This document shows positions 1 through 8,328 of a DNA stretch of 36,103 bases, piece after piece. How positions within the stretch are numbered: the stretch's first letter is position 1; every line of letters begins with the position of its first letter. The DNA comes from an uncultured Roseiflexaceae bacterium (GTDB lineage: Bacteria; Chloroflexota; Chloroflexia; Chloroflexales; Roseiflexaceae), in the NCBI GenBank assembly GCA_937988885.1, contig CALKHR010000010.1:1-36103 (forward strand), given 5' to 3'. The notes beneath the pieces were generated by a model. That model worked only from the letters and a program-made list of their open reading frames with translations, did not search any database and was not told the DNA's origin. Both the position numbers and the translations under genes were made by a program.

Positions 1-51
1 GGACGGATTTGAGGCTCGCTCTGGTTGTCCCCGTGTTTCCGGTGCGCTCCG

Positions 52-121
52 AGATCGGAAGAGCACACGTCTGAACTCCAGTCACACAGTGATTTCGTAT
101 GCCGTCTTCTGCTTGAAAAAA
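52..121 (+). other. Illumina TruSeq-type adapter with index, then A-run (artefact)
   Basis: Bases 52-85 match the common part of the TruSeq read-1 3' adapter, which begins AGATCGGAAGAGC. Bases 86-91 (ACAGTG) match a standard 6-base index. Bases 92-115 match the P7 flow-cell part, ending TCTTCTGCTTG, with one C-to-T difference near base 94. Six A follow at 116-121, as expected when a read runs past the end of a short library insert. Genuine genomic sequence resumes at about base 122. Bases 1-51 would be the end of an unrelated short insert and should not be treated as linked to the rest. Confidence 0.97.
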
Positions 122-916
122 CAAGAACGCCAGCAGGTAGCCGTCGAGCGCCAGGATGGTGCCTGCCACTAGCCCCGCAACGGTCGCAGCAGGCTCGCCC
201 ACCACCGAGCGCAGCATGCGACGCGCCAGCACGTAGCTGCCCAACACCACGCCGATGCCCGAGAGCGCGAACGGCAACCGCGCCAACCACTCGTTGATCT
301 GGTTGAGCACTGCAAGTTGACCAACCACCAGCAGAATCTCGACCGGCCCTTTGCGATGGAGCAACAGAATCGCCTCGTGGCCGATCACCGAATCGACGGC
401 GAGCAGCACCACATTCGCCTCGTCGCCCTGGAACTCGGCGTTGCCCAAGTAGCGCAACCGAAAATAGCTTGCCAAGCCCAACACCAGGCTTAAGCCCAAC
501 GCTCGCCACCACGACCAGCGCCCTCGTGTGGGTGGGAAGTTGAGCATCGGCTTGCGGAATAACGCCCAAGCTAGCAACAAGCTGAGTAGATCGGCGTTTA
601 GCAACACCATCCACCAACGAATCGGCCCGATCAACACGTGCTGAAACAGCATCAGCAGCGCTTGACTTGCGATCGCCATACAGAGACTCAGCACAGCGCG
701 AGTCGGGAGATCGCGCACATCATCGAACAGCAGTTGGGCGGCCAACAGGCCAGGCAAGCTCAGTAGGAAGAAGTTCATCGCGCCGCGTATGCTCAGCGGC
801 AGTGTACTGAATAAGACGATATGCGCTAACAACACGCCGATGCCGAGCAGCATCAGCCAATGTCGTGATCGGTACTGTGTCCAATCATCAGGGAGAGACC
901 AAGCAAACCTACGCAT
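122..916 (-). CDS. GT-C family membrane glycosyltransferase, 3'-truncated by adapter junction
   Basis: Reading the minus strand from ATG at 916 gives 265 codons with no stop before the frame enters the adapter. An AAGGG Shine-Dalgarno sits six bases upstream of the ATG. The protein has several hydrophobic helices (about residues 20-40, 45-65, 75-95, 100-120, 135-152). A first outer loop then carries FQGDEANVV, with Asp165-Glu166 in the position of the acidic motif of ArnT/GT39-like polyprenyl-phosphate-sugar transferases. HRKGPVEILL at 187-196 is typical of relatives in Chloroflexota. Such proteins usually exceed 500 residues, so more than half is missing, and the loss is an assembly artefact rather than a biological truncation. 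Role inferred: adding a sugar to a lipid-linked glycan or protein outside the membrane. Acceptor and sugar are unknown. Confidence 0.85.
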
Positions 917-1379
917 CTTGTACCCTTAGCATCAAGCAGCACAGCTTTTGTGGTATCTACTCTTTATGACGTTCGGTATCAAGAAATGATCCACTACCAA
1001 CGTCTGATTTCGACCTACCAAATAAGGGCATCCATCACAAAAACACCATACTGGCCTATTCCAAAATGGAATATGCCAATGATTGCTATTGCACGTCTCG
1101 GCTGCGGAAATACGAGGATTCGTGGTTATCGCAGATGTTCAGTTGAACACCATACGCTCGACGATGAGTGATGGCAACGTCAATACATCGTCCGGCGAAA
1201 GCGCATTAAGCTCTGCATCGGAACAATGGAGGATGATTTGAGAGATCGAGGACAGCGGATCAGCCGTGGGCAATGAGCTGAGTCCCTGCGCGAAGATACC
1301 ACTCCTTTGGACCAACAAGACAATGTGAGCGTCTGTTGGGCCACGCTCACATTGCTTTCATTACCATTTCATCTGTGTA
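917..1379. other. Intergenic region, leader of the truncated GT-C gene
   Basis: This 463-base gap holds a 12-bp inverted repeat at 1321-1354, listed separately. A weak minus-strand promoter candidate for the gene starting at 916 is TTGATA (982-977), a 17-base spacer and TAGATA (959-954); only the -35 box is good. A minus-strand frame is open from about 1354 to a TGA at 1139. It would read as a protein-like stretch of 60-70 residues, but it has no ATG and no ribosome binding site, so I do not call it a gene. A plus-strand open frame at 950-1171 also lacks support. Confidence 0.5.
1321..1354 (-). terminator. Hairpin, likely terminator of the GT4 gene ending at 1380
   Basis: Perfect 12-bp inverted repeat: CAATGTGAGCGT at 1321-1332 and its complement at 1343-1354, with a 10-base loop. 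It lies 25 bases past the stop of the minus-strand glycosyltransferase. The minus strand continues TCTTGTTGG, so there is no real U-tract, a feature shared with most other hairpins in this window. Confidence 0.6.
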
Positions 1380-2426
1380 TTATATCACAAGTGAATGAAT
1401 CACACGGTCCCAGGTGATATCGGCTACGCGCTGAGGTCCGTTCGCACCGAGGCGTTCGGCGAGGGCGGGGTCGTTGGCGAGCATATCCAGTCGTGCGGCG
1501 ATCGCGGCAGGATCGGGCGCGACCACAAAGCCGTTGTGGCCGTCGTCGATGAATTCAAGCACCCCTCCAGCATCGGTGGTGGTCACGACCGGGCGTGAGG
1601 CCGCCAATGCCTGCACCGTCGTGAAGCCGTAATCCTCATCGAACGGCGCGTAGTAGACCGCACGCGCCTCCGCATACAGGTCGATCAACTGTTGGTCGGG
1701 CACATAGCCCAGGAACGTCACGCGGTCGCCCAGCCCCAGGTCTTGCGCCAACTGTTCGAGTTTGGCGCGCTCGGGGCCGGTGCTCGTGAACAGGCAGCGG
1801 AAGGGCGTCTCCATCTTCGCGAGGGCGTGCAGCAGCAGATCGAGGCGTTTGGCGGCATCGAGGCGCGCATCCGAGAGGATGTAATCGCCGTATGCTCCCG
1901 CGTGCAATTGGCCCGTGTAGCGGCTCGGTGGGTAGAGTGGCTGGCTGTCGAGGCCGTTGAAGCGCTTGAGGCGCGCGCTGACGTTGCGCGAGATGGTGTA
2001 CAGGCCCTGCGCCTCGCCGAGCATTGTGCGGTCCATACGCATCAGCAGGTCGCGGTTGGCGCGGTCCTCGGGCGTATTGGCGAAATCGCTGAACGGTGTG
2101 CCATACCAATCGTAGGCCTGGCGATGCTGATGCACCAACCACACCACCTTGCGTGGATGACGCACGGCGTAGGAGGGGAACTTGGTGCAGATCACCTGAT
2201 CGACCGGCACCGCGTTCACCGATGTGAGATCGAGCAGGCGCCACGCCAACGCCGATTGGCCGATCAACTCGTGCGGTTGCCAAGCGAAGGGCAACGAGAC
2301 GACATCGACCGTGTGGCCCTGCTCACGTAGCGCATCGCGTAGCCCATCTACAAGCAGTTCTGCTCCACCGCGCGTAAAAGGCACTTGCGTTGCACAAATG
2401 AGGATACGTTTCGGTTTTGTTCGCAT
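1380..2426 (-). CDS. GT4-family glycosyltransferase
   Basis: The 348-residue cytoplasmic GT-B fold protein starts at ATG 2426. The N-terminal half has a glycine-rich acceptor-side loop, FTRGGAELL, at about residues 18-26. The C-terminal half has the Rossmann-like donor domain, with GPERAKLEQLA and LGYVPDQQLIDLY. The donor-binding EX7E motif reads EDYGFTTVQ, so Glu264 is kept but the second position (272) is Gln. The end ITWDRVIHSLVI is typical of full-length GT4 proteins, so it is not obviously truncated. The predicted role is transfer of a sugar from a nucleotide sugar to a growing surface glycan. It is a single-gene unit with a hairpin 25 bases after its stop, divergent from the histidine kinase. 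Donor and acceptor cannot be told from sequence. Family assignment is firm. Confidence 0.93.
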   Translation of the reverse strand: MRTKPKRILICATQVPFTRGGAELLVDGLRDALREQGHTVDVVSLPFAWQPHELIGQSALAWRLLDLTSVNAVPVDQVICTKFPSYAVRHPRKVVWLVHQHRQAYDWYGTPFSDFANTPEDRANRDLLMRMDRTMLGEAQGLYTISRNVSARLKRFNGLDSQPLYPPSRYTGQLHAGAYGDYILSDARLDAAKRLDLLLHALAKMETPFRCLFTSTGPERAKLEQLAQDLGLGDRVTFLGYVPDQQLIDLYAEARAVYYAPFDEDYGFTTVQALAASRPVVTTTDAGGVLEFIDDGHNGFVVAPDPAAIAARLDMLANDPALAERLGANGPQRVADITWDRVIHSLVI

Positions 2427-2606
2427 TTTTTAATCTTTATGCTTGACTTTCGTATGGTCGAACGGATATCCTGAGCATCCCTATTCACCGAGCAGGCGGA
2501 TATGCTGAAAGAGGAATTCTTACACGTTTATATACATATCACAGGTTGGTTTGCTTAATGAAGCACGCCTCATTGGGATGAACTAATTACCTGTTCAGCA
2601 GGTGCT

Positions 2607-2611
2607 GGAGG
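2607..2611 (+). promoter_or_regulatory. Shine-Dalgarno that fixes the histidine kinase start
   Basis: GGAGG at 2607-2611 sits five bases before ATG 2617. The longer frame opening with GTG at 2602 would bury this site inside the coding region and has no site of its own, so ATG 2617 is preferred. Confidence 0.75.
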
Positions 2612-2616
2612 CCTTG

Positions 2617-4431
2617 ATGTTCAGGCTCACCCGTTACGTTATCTTAACCTGCCTGACCGTGTCATTGATGATTGTGCTATTAGCGGGGCTATTGTACCGC
2701 CAATTAGCATTGAATAATCTCATTCATGTTCAGCAGCAGCAACATATCGCCCTAGTCCGTCTGTTGTGCGAGACAAACCAAGGTGAACTTGCGTTGATTG
2801 TAGCGCAAGCCGAATCGGGGCGCGATCCGGCGCTCTCCGATCCTGCGATAAGTCGCCTGAAGCAGACCATCAACATGCAGATGATCGAGATGGGCCTACT
2901 TCAATTCGCGCTCTACAATCGCGAGGGCCAACTTGTGCTCACTGGCAACGACCAGATGCCGCTTGATGCGCCGGAGTTGGCTGCAAGGCTCACACAGTCG
3001 TTCAATGGCACCGCGTCGAGCGATTTTATCTCCACTACTGGCATACAGCCAGATCGGCTGATAAGCGTTGTGCCGCTGCAGGATGCGCAGGGCGAATTGT
3101 ACGGCGCAGCGGTATTGGTGAGCGATGTATCGCCGTATATCGAGCAGATCAGCAACAACATCCGGCGGGTGTTGGGTGGTATGGGGTTGGTGCTGGTGAG
3201 TTTGGTGATCGTGGCGGTGGTCGTGATGCGTCGGGCCAATAAGATGTTGGCTGAGCAGATGGAACGGCACCAGCAGGCCGAGAACCAACTGCGCCGCCAG
3301 GCCCTGACCTTCGCCAATATCAACGATAGCGTGGTGATCACCGATATCGACGGCACGATCAGCGATTGCAACCCGGCCACCGAGCAGATCTTCGGCTATA
3401 CCCGCGAGGAGGTGATCGGCGGCCAGTTGGATCTTTGGTATCGCCCGCTGCAACTGGAGTCGTTGCGCGATACGATCATCGAGACGGTCGCGCAGGAGCA
3501 CCGTTGGAGTGGCGAGATCCCATTCATCCACAAGGATGGCACCAACGGCGTTTGCGAAGTGGTGGTGGTGAACCTGAACGACGAGCAGGATCAGCCGATT
3601 GGGCGCATTTGGGTCGGTCACGACATCACGATGCGCAAGTACGCCGAGAAGGAGATGCGCAACGCGAAGCTCGCCGCCGAGGCCGCAAACCAGGCCAAGA
3701 GCTTGTTCTTGGCGAATATGAGCCACGAATTGCGCACGCCGCTCACGGCGATCATCGGCTATAGCGATCTGATGATCCGGGAACTGCGGCATGTCGATCA
3801 TCCCACGATTATGCCGGATCTGATGCGCATTCAAGCCTCTAGCCGCCACTTGCTGCGGTTGGTCAACGATATTCTGGATCTCTCGCGGATCGAGGCGGGC
3901 CGTATGTCGCTCTACTTGGAGACGGTGTCGGTCCACGATCTGATCAAGCGCGTGGTCGAGGATGTGCGCCCGCAGGTCGAGCAGAACCGGAATATCTTGC
4001 ATATCGACTGCGCGACGAATGTAGGTGAGGTATACGTCGATTCTGCCAAGTTGTACCAGATCGTGTTCAACTTGCTGGATAACGCGGCGAAGTTCACCAC
4101 GGAGGGCGAGATCACCCTGACCGTGGCGCGTGAAGTCGCCAATGGTGTCGATTGGCTGCGGATCGGCGTGTCGGATACGGGGATAGGCATCACCCGCGAG
4201 CAGATGCAAAATCTGTTTCAGCCCTTTATGCAGGGCGATAACTCGGCTACGCGCAAGCACGGCGGCGCGGGTTTGGGCTTATCGGTCAGCCAGCGCTTCT
4301 GCGAGATGATGGGTGGGCGCATTAGCGTGGCGAGCGAGCCGGGCATTGGCTCAATCTTCGTGGTCTACGTGCCCGCTGTTGTGATCAACTCCGCCAACGA
4401 GGCCGTGTATATGCGCGAGGTCGGCGAGTAG
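2617..4431 (+). CDS. Membrane sensor histidine kinase (extracytoplasmic sensor, PAS, HisKA, HATPase)
   Basis: The protein is 604 residues from ATG 2617. The first transmembrane helix (about residues 7-29) is followed by an outer sensor region of ~155 residues with a Cache-like pattern, including LYNREGQLVLTGN and VVPLQDAQGELYGAAVLVSD. A second helix lies at about 188-210. A cytoplasmic PAS domain follows, with FANINDSVVITDIDG and IFGYTREEVIGG, ending in a PAC segment (GHDITMRKYAEKEM). The HisKA H-box is SHELRTPL with the phospho-accepting His at codon 3724-3726 (residue 370). The ATPase domain shows the N-box NLLDNAAKF, G1 DTGIGI and a glycine-rich GGAGLGLSVSQ. There is no receiver domain and no response regulator gene nearby, so it is an orphan kinase. 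It is convergent with the GT-C gene ending at 4508. It may sense an envelope or nutrient cue, but the ligand is unknown. Confidence 0.95.
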   Translation: MFRLTRYVILTCLTVSLMIVLLAGLLYRQLALNNLIHVQQQQHIALVRLLCETNQGELALIVAQAESGRDPALSDPAISRLKQTINMQMIEMGLLQFALYNREGQLVLTGNDQMPLDAPELAARLTQSFNGTASSDFISTTGIQPDRLISVVPLQDAQGELYGAAVLVSDVSPYIEQISNNIRRVLGGMGLVLVSLVIVAVVVMRRANKMLAEQMERHQQAENQLRRQALTFANINDSVVITDIDGTISDCNPATEQIFGYTREEVIGGQLDLWYRPLQLESLRDTIIETVAQEHRWSGEIPFIHKDGTNGVCEVVVVNLNDEQDQPIGRIWVGHDITMRKYAEKEMRNAKLAAEAANQAKSLFLANMSHELRTPLTAIIGYSDLMIRELRHVDHPTIMPDLMRIQASSRHLLRLVNDILDLSRIEAGRMSLYLETVSVHDLIKRVVEDVRPQVEQNRNILHIDCATNVGEVYVDSAKLYQIVFNLLDNAAKFTTEGEITLTVAREVANGVDWLRIGVSDTGIGITREQMQNLFQPFMQGDNSATRKHGGAGLGLSVSQRFCEMMGGRISVASEPGIGSIFVVYVPAVVINSANEAVYMREVGE

Positions 4432-4455
4432 TCGCTTTCACCTCGCAAAATAGCG

Positions 4456-4488
4456 ATGACGTGGCTCAGCACCTCCGAGCCACGTCAT
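4456..4488. terminator. Hairpin between convergent genes, likely bidirectional terminator
   Basis: Perfect 12-bp stem: ATGACGTGGCTC at 4456-4467 and its complement at 4477-4488, with a 9-base loop. It is 25 bases after the histidine kinase stop and 20 bases past the end of the minus-strand GT-C gene. On the minus strand it is followed by CGCTATTTTGCG, a short T-run. Convergent placement suggests it serves both genes. Confidence 0.75.
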
Positions 4489-4507
4489 TGCACCACCTCT
4501 AAACGGC

Positions 4508-6088
4508 CTAGCAGCCGTTCTCCACCAACTTACAGCGGTTAAAGAGCAGGTCGTTCGCTTTTTCGAGCACCTTGAGCGGTGCTTCGAGTTGCCAGCCCCA
4601 CAGTTCGGGCCAGGGCAGGCCAGGGCGCACCTCAGCGGGATGCAGCACCGTCCAATTGGCGATCAAGCCAATGTTCCACCCCACCAGCAACACCACGCCA
4701 AGAATGAGCGGCCAGCGCCCGATACGCTGTTGGAGCCATGCCAGCAACGGCGCCAGCCCCAGCACGAAGATCGGCGTGCTGTCGATCAGGCGGCGGAAGC
4801 CGAACGACCCTGACAGGTGCCATGTCGAGAACGCGCCGTTGATGTAGGTTTGCGCCAGGAAGCCGAGCAGTAAGAGCGCCGCCAGCAACCGATCGCGCTT
4901 CCAGAGCCAGAATAGGCCCAGCAAGCCAATCGCCAGGATGGGGCTCCAGATCAGCGCGCCGTGCGCCGGATCAAACAACGTGCCGAAGAAGTGTGGGCTG
5001 CTCCACTGGAGTTTGCCCGAAACAGTCGAGGAAGGGCGCGGGCGGCCATACAGTGTCTGGTACACCAGGATCTGCGGGATCAGCGCGATGGCCAGCGTGA
5101 CCAAGAACACGATATGCCGCATCAGCAGCGCCACGATGCCCTGCACGCGCAGATCGCTGCGCAGCAAGCGCCAGTACGCCACCAAGCCTTCGGTGGCGGG
5201 GATGATCAGCAACAGGCCGAGCTGTTCGCGGGTGATGGTCATCAGGCCGCCGATCAAGCCGAGCAGCGCCCACATCCCCCACGAGCGCTGCGCTTGTGTG
5301 GCGAGCAGATTGGTGGGTGTACTGCTCTTGTTCTCCCACGCCAAGCGCGGCGTGCTATCCTTCAGCCACAGCGTGAGGAACAGCGCGAACAGGAAGAAGC
5401 CGGTGGCGTGCGACCAGGGCATCAGGATATAGGTGTAGAAGATCAACGGCGTCGCGAGCCACACCCCTACCGTTGCCAAGGTGGCCGCGAACTCGTTGCT
5501 GTAGCGCCGTGCGATGCGATAGGTGAGCAGCAAGCCGAGCAGCGCGTAGAGCGCCGACATAAAGCAAACCGCTGCGATATACGGCCAACTGTAGCCATCG
5601 GCGGGGATCTGCGCGCCGAACAGGTTGGCGACATGCACCAGCATATCGGCCACCACATAGCCAGGCGACCACATCAGTGCCGCACCGATCGGGGCGACGT
5701 TGCGGTAGAGCCCGGTAGCGGGGATCAGCGGCGGGTCGGTGGGGTGATCGCGCAGCAGGGCGTTGAATACGGCTGGATCGCCGTTATCAAGGCCGATCGC
5801 GGCGAAGTACTGGTACTCGTTGGCGAAGTCGAGGTCGCCATCGAAGTAGAGCGAGCGCAGATAGGCATAGTATTGCACCTCGTCGGTGGCGTAGATGCGC
5901 GGCGTGCTGAGCGGCAGCAACAGCACAAACAGGGCGATAATCACCAACGCACCGTAGTTACGGGCGGCCCACAGACTCAGTTCAAGGAAGGTATAGAGCC
6001 GATATGAACGCGGTTCTTGTTTGTGCGGCTCGTGATCGTGCGATGCGTGTGTACTGGGTTGCTGTAGGCGGATACTATCGCGTTTCAT
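4508..6088 (-). CDS. GT-C family integral membrane glycosyltransferase
   Basis: The protein is 526 residues. ATG 6088 overlaps the TGA of the upstream methyltransferase as ATGA, which supports translational coupling and rules out the longer open frame reaching 6223. A charged, His-rich N-terminus of ~40 residues precedes the first helix (about 47-63). The first outer loop has YATDEVQYYAYLRSLYFDGD, with the GT-C acidic pair at Asp69-Glu70. Around ten further helices follow. This pattern marks a Chloroflexota family annotated as ArnT/GT39-like or RgtA/B/C/D-like. The inferred role is transfer of a sugar from a polyprenyl-phosphate donor on the outer face. Pairing with a methyltransferase suggests the two modify the same glycan. 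Sugar specificity is unknown. Confidence 0.9.
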   Translation of the reverse strand: MKRDSIRLQQPSTHASHDHEPHKQEPRSYRLYTFLELSLWAARNYGALVIIALFVLLLPLSTPRIYATDEVQYYAYLRSLYFDGDLDFANEYQYFAAIGLDNGDPAVFNALLRDHPTDPPLIPATGLYRNVAPIGAALMWSPGYVVADMLVHVANLFGAQIPADGYSWPYIAAVCFMSALYALLGLLLTYRIARRYSNEFAATLATVGVWLATPLIFYTYILMPWSHATGFFLFALFLTLWLKDSTPRLAWENKSSTPTNLLATQAQRSWGMWALLGLIGGLMTITREQLGLLLIIPATEGLVAYWRLLRSDLRVQGIVALLMRHIVFLVTLAIALIPQILVYQTLYGRPRPSSTVSGKLQWSSPHFFGTLFDPAHGALIWSPILAIGLLGLFWLWKRDRLLAALLLLGFLAQTYINGAFSTWHLSGSFGFRRLIDSTPIFVLGLAPLLAWLQQRIGRWPLILGVVLLVGWNIGLIANWTVLHPAEVRPGLPWPELWGWQLEAPLKVLEKANDLLFNRCKLVENGC

Positions 6089-6900
6089 GCCTTTGTGCCC
6101 ACCACCATTAACATAGAGCGCCAGGAAGGAAATGCCGTTGTGAGCAGCCACAGCCCACTCTTTGCAGCGACGCGCAGCGGGTGGCGCAGCAGACGCTTCT
6201 TCTCGATGCCAACGCGCTCCCAAGCGTCGCCGTAGCGCATCAGCGTCGGGGTCAGGCCGCTCTGTTCAAGCAGCCAACGCAGTTCTTGCATCGTGTAGAG
6301 GCGGCTGTGGTTGTAGTAGCGCTGCGGCCCTTGCAGTTGCATCGAGCGGGTGAACTCGTTGAACGGCTCGAAGGGGCGCCCTAGCACCACATCGGCCAAG
6401 GTGCGCAGGCGGCTCTTGATGTAGTGCTGGTTGGGCGTGGAGAGCACCAAACGGCCACCGGGGCGCAGCACACGCGCCATCTCGCGCAGTGCGGGCAGCG
6501 GCGAGCCAGCGAGGTGCTCGATCACCTCGGAGAACACCACGGCGTCGAACTGCTCGCTGTCGAAGGGCAACGGCTGTTCGTCGAGATTGCAGAAGCGCAC
6601 ATCGACGCCGAGCGAGCGCCACAATTCGGCGCGCTGTTCGGGGAAGAGGTCAACGCCGGATACTTGATAGCCCGCCTGGCGCAGGATCGCGGTGAACTGG
6701 CCGGGCGTTGTGCCGATCTCGAGCACATGCGCTGGCGCTGGTGGCAGCGCGCTGAGCAGCGCCCGGAAGCGGTGACGGTGGAGCCGAAAATATTCGGGTT
6801 TGCCATCGGGCCCGATGCTGCGCCCGTAGGCTTCGACAATCTCGCGTGGTGTCATGTGTTGCGTATTCTGTTGGTGATGCACGGGTGGTGTATCACTCAA
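6085..6900 (-). CDS. Class I SAM-dependent methyltransferase
   Basis: The open frame gives 271 residues from TTG 6900. The first ATG in frame is at 6855 and would give 256 residues; neither has a clear ribosome binding site, so the start is uncertain. Motif I is VLEIGTTPGQF at about residues 59-69, a degenerate GxGxxG loop. VDLFPEQR gives the acidic residue that binds the SAM ribose (Asp84). DAVVFSEVIEHL and EMARVLRPGGRLVLSTPN are the usual motif II and III region of Methyltransf_11-type enzymes. The C-terminal ~90 residues (YNHSRLYTMQELRWLLEQSG onward) resemble small-molecule or sugar methyltransferases. The context, upstream of and overlapping a GT-C gene, suggests O-methylation of a glycan or lipid carrier, but this is inference. 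Confidence 0.9.
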   Translation of the reverse strand: MSDTPPVHHQQNTQHMTPREIVEAYGRSIGPDGKPEYFRLHRHRFRALLSALPPAPAHVLEIGTTPGQFTAILRQAGYQVSGVDLFPEQRAELWRSLGVDVRFCNLDEQPLPFDSEQFDAVVFSEVIEHLAGSPLPALREMARVLRPGGRLVLSTPNQHYIKSRLRTLADVVLGRPFEPFNEFTRSMQLQGPQRYYNHSRLYTMQELRWLLEQSGLTPTLMRYGDAWERVGIEKKRLLRHPLRVAAKSGLWLLTTAFPSWRSMLMVVGTKA

Positions 6901-7036
6901 TAGCGCGGCATGGCCGCGTTAGGCTTCGCAGCGCGTCGGCTGGCAGCCAGTGGCTCTCAGGGATTGCGCTGTGTCTTGGAACTTTCCAAAACGGTATAGT
7001 ACCACATTCTTTGCGTGGCTTCGCAGCTTATTGAGA

Positions 7037-7069
7037 AGAGGAGGCTCTGCACATAGCAGCGCCTCCTCT
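7037..7069 (-). terminator. Hairpin after the GT4 gene ending at 7093
   Basis: Outer stem AGAGGAGGC (7037-7045) pairs with GCCTCCTCT (7061-7069). After one mismatch an inner CTGC/GCAG stem closes a 5-base loop. It lies 23 bases past the minus-strand stop. The outer stem is nearly identical to that of the hairpin at 8329-8365 on the other side of the same gene. No U-tract follows. Confidence 0.65.
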
Positions 7070-7092
7070 CCACGTGCCAAATAAGGCAGATG

Positions 7093-8304
7093 TCACTTGG
7101 ATGCAGTGTGCTTCTGCACCACCGATTCGGCCAGCGCCAGGATGGCGGCGGCTCGCGCGGCGTAGGTGTGCGGCGCGACGATCGTGCGCCCGGCCCGCTC
7201 GCGCTCGGCTCGCTGCGGGTCCGCCAATGCCTGCCCGAGCGCGCGGGCCAGGTCATCGACATCGCCACGGCGGAAGTAATAGCCGATCTCGGGCGGCAGC
7301 ACCTCGGCGAGCGCCGGAATATCGGGCAGCACCACGGCGCGTTCGGCAGCCAAATACTCGAACAGCTTGAGCGGCGAGGCGGTCACATCCGTCACCGTAT
7401 CGGGGATGACGAGCAGATCGGCGGCGTGCAGGTAGGGCGTGATCTGGTTGCGGGGCAGTTGTCCGGCCCACGTGACCGATTCACCCAGGCCGAGCGCATC
7501 GGCTTGGGCGCTGAATTGCGCGATCTCGGCGGGGCGACCACCCACTAGCGTGAGGCGAGCCTGAGGCATGTGCTGGCGCAGTTGCGCGAAGGCTTCCAGC
7601 AGCTGATCGATGCCTCGGTAACTAAACGTCATGCCGCTGTAGACGATCAGCGGTGTGCTTGGGTCGATCTGCAACTGTTGGCGGGCTGCCGCACGGTCGC
7701 CGGGGGCGATGTGCTGATCATCGAAGGCATCGGGGATCACGGCCACCTCGGCGGGGGTTCGCCAACCGAGCCGATCAAGCAGGTGCTGAAACTCGGCGGT
7801 GAGCGAGGCGATCGCAGCGCTGCGCGTGAGTGCGATGCGGTCGAGTAAGTGCAGCAGTGGCTGTACCCAGCGCTCCTTGGCGCGCGAAGGGTTCCAACTC
7901 TCGAGATCGTGCGCTTCGTAGATTACCGGTATCCCCAGCAGAGGCCCCCAAACCGCCGCCCACCAACCAGCACAGATCACCTCGCGCACGTAGACAGCCT
8001 CGATCGGTTGATGTTTGCTTTGTTCGGCGGCCACCACGGCGGCGGTCATCGCAGCGAACACCGAGCGCTCGGCGTAGTACCAGAGCGTCGAGCGGTACAG
8101 GCGCGAGAGTTTACCGATCGCGGGGCGTTGAAGGTGCAGCGCGCCAACCTCCTCGAATCGTGATGGCTCGCGGAACCAACGGGGCACAATCGCAAGCGTC
8201 GTTGGGGCGATCTGCCGCAGTTCTCGCAGCGTTGTGTGCGTCTGAATGGCATTGGCCGAGGCGAGCATGAGGCTCGTGGGGTAGGCGATGTAAGCGATCC
8301 GCAT
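7093..8304 (-). CDS. GT4-family glycosyltransferase
   Basis: The 403-residue GT-B fold protein starts at ATG 8304; no Shine-Dalgarno is apparent. The N-terminal half shows an acceptor domain with MRIAYIAYPTSL and GIPVIYEAHDLESW (about 125-140). The donor domain starts near LIVYSGMTFSYRGIDQLLEA and continues with RLTLVGG. The nucleotide-sugar site reads TASPLKLFEYLAAERAVVLP, the form seen in the SPLKLFEY subgroup of GT4 where the first Glu of EX7E is not kept. It is a single-gene unit between two hairpins that share the same stem. The predicted role is cytoplasmic sugar transfer to a lipid-linked glycan, with unknown donor. Confidence 0.92.
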   Translation of the reverse strand: MRIAYIAYPTSLMLASANAIQTHTTLRELRQIAPTTLAIVPRWFREPSRFEEVGALHLQRPAIGKLSRLYRSTLWYYAERSVFAAMTAAVVAAEQSKHQPIEAVYVREVICAGWWAAVWGPLLGIPVIYEAHDLESWNPSRAKERWVQPLLHLLDRIALTRSAAIASLTAEFQHLLDRLGWRTPAEVAVIPDAFDDQHIAPGDRAAARQQLQIDPSTPLIVYSGMTFSYRGIDQLLEAFAQLRQHMPQARLTLVGGRPAEIAQFSAQADALGLGESVTWAGQLPRNQITPYLHAADLLVIPDTVTDVTASPLKLFEYLAAERAVVLPDIPALAEVLPPEIGYYFRRGDVDDLARALGQALADPQRAERERAGRTIVAPHTYAARAAAILALAESVVQKHTASK

Positions 8305-8328
8305 AATTTACACACAATACAAGCGCGT

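Noticed and set aside
25..297. 90-codon plus-strand open frame
   Set aside because: It translates the adapter (RSEEHTSELQSH...) and then the antisense of a GT-C gene.
950..1171. 73-codon plus-strand open frame in the left intergenic region
   Set aside because: No ribosome binding site, unlike any family I recognise, and it covers the likely leader of the minus-strand gene.
2896..4260. 454-codon minus-strand open frame
   Set aside because: Antisense shadow of the histidine kinase, whose catalytic motifs are all on the plus strand.
4961..6007. 348-codon plus-strand open frame
   Set aside because: Gln/Arg/His-rich shadow of the GT-C gene on the other strand, caused by high GC.
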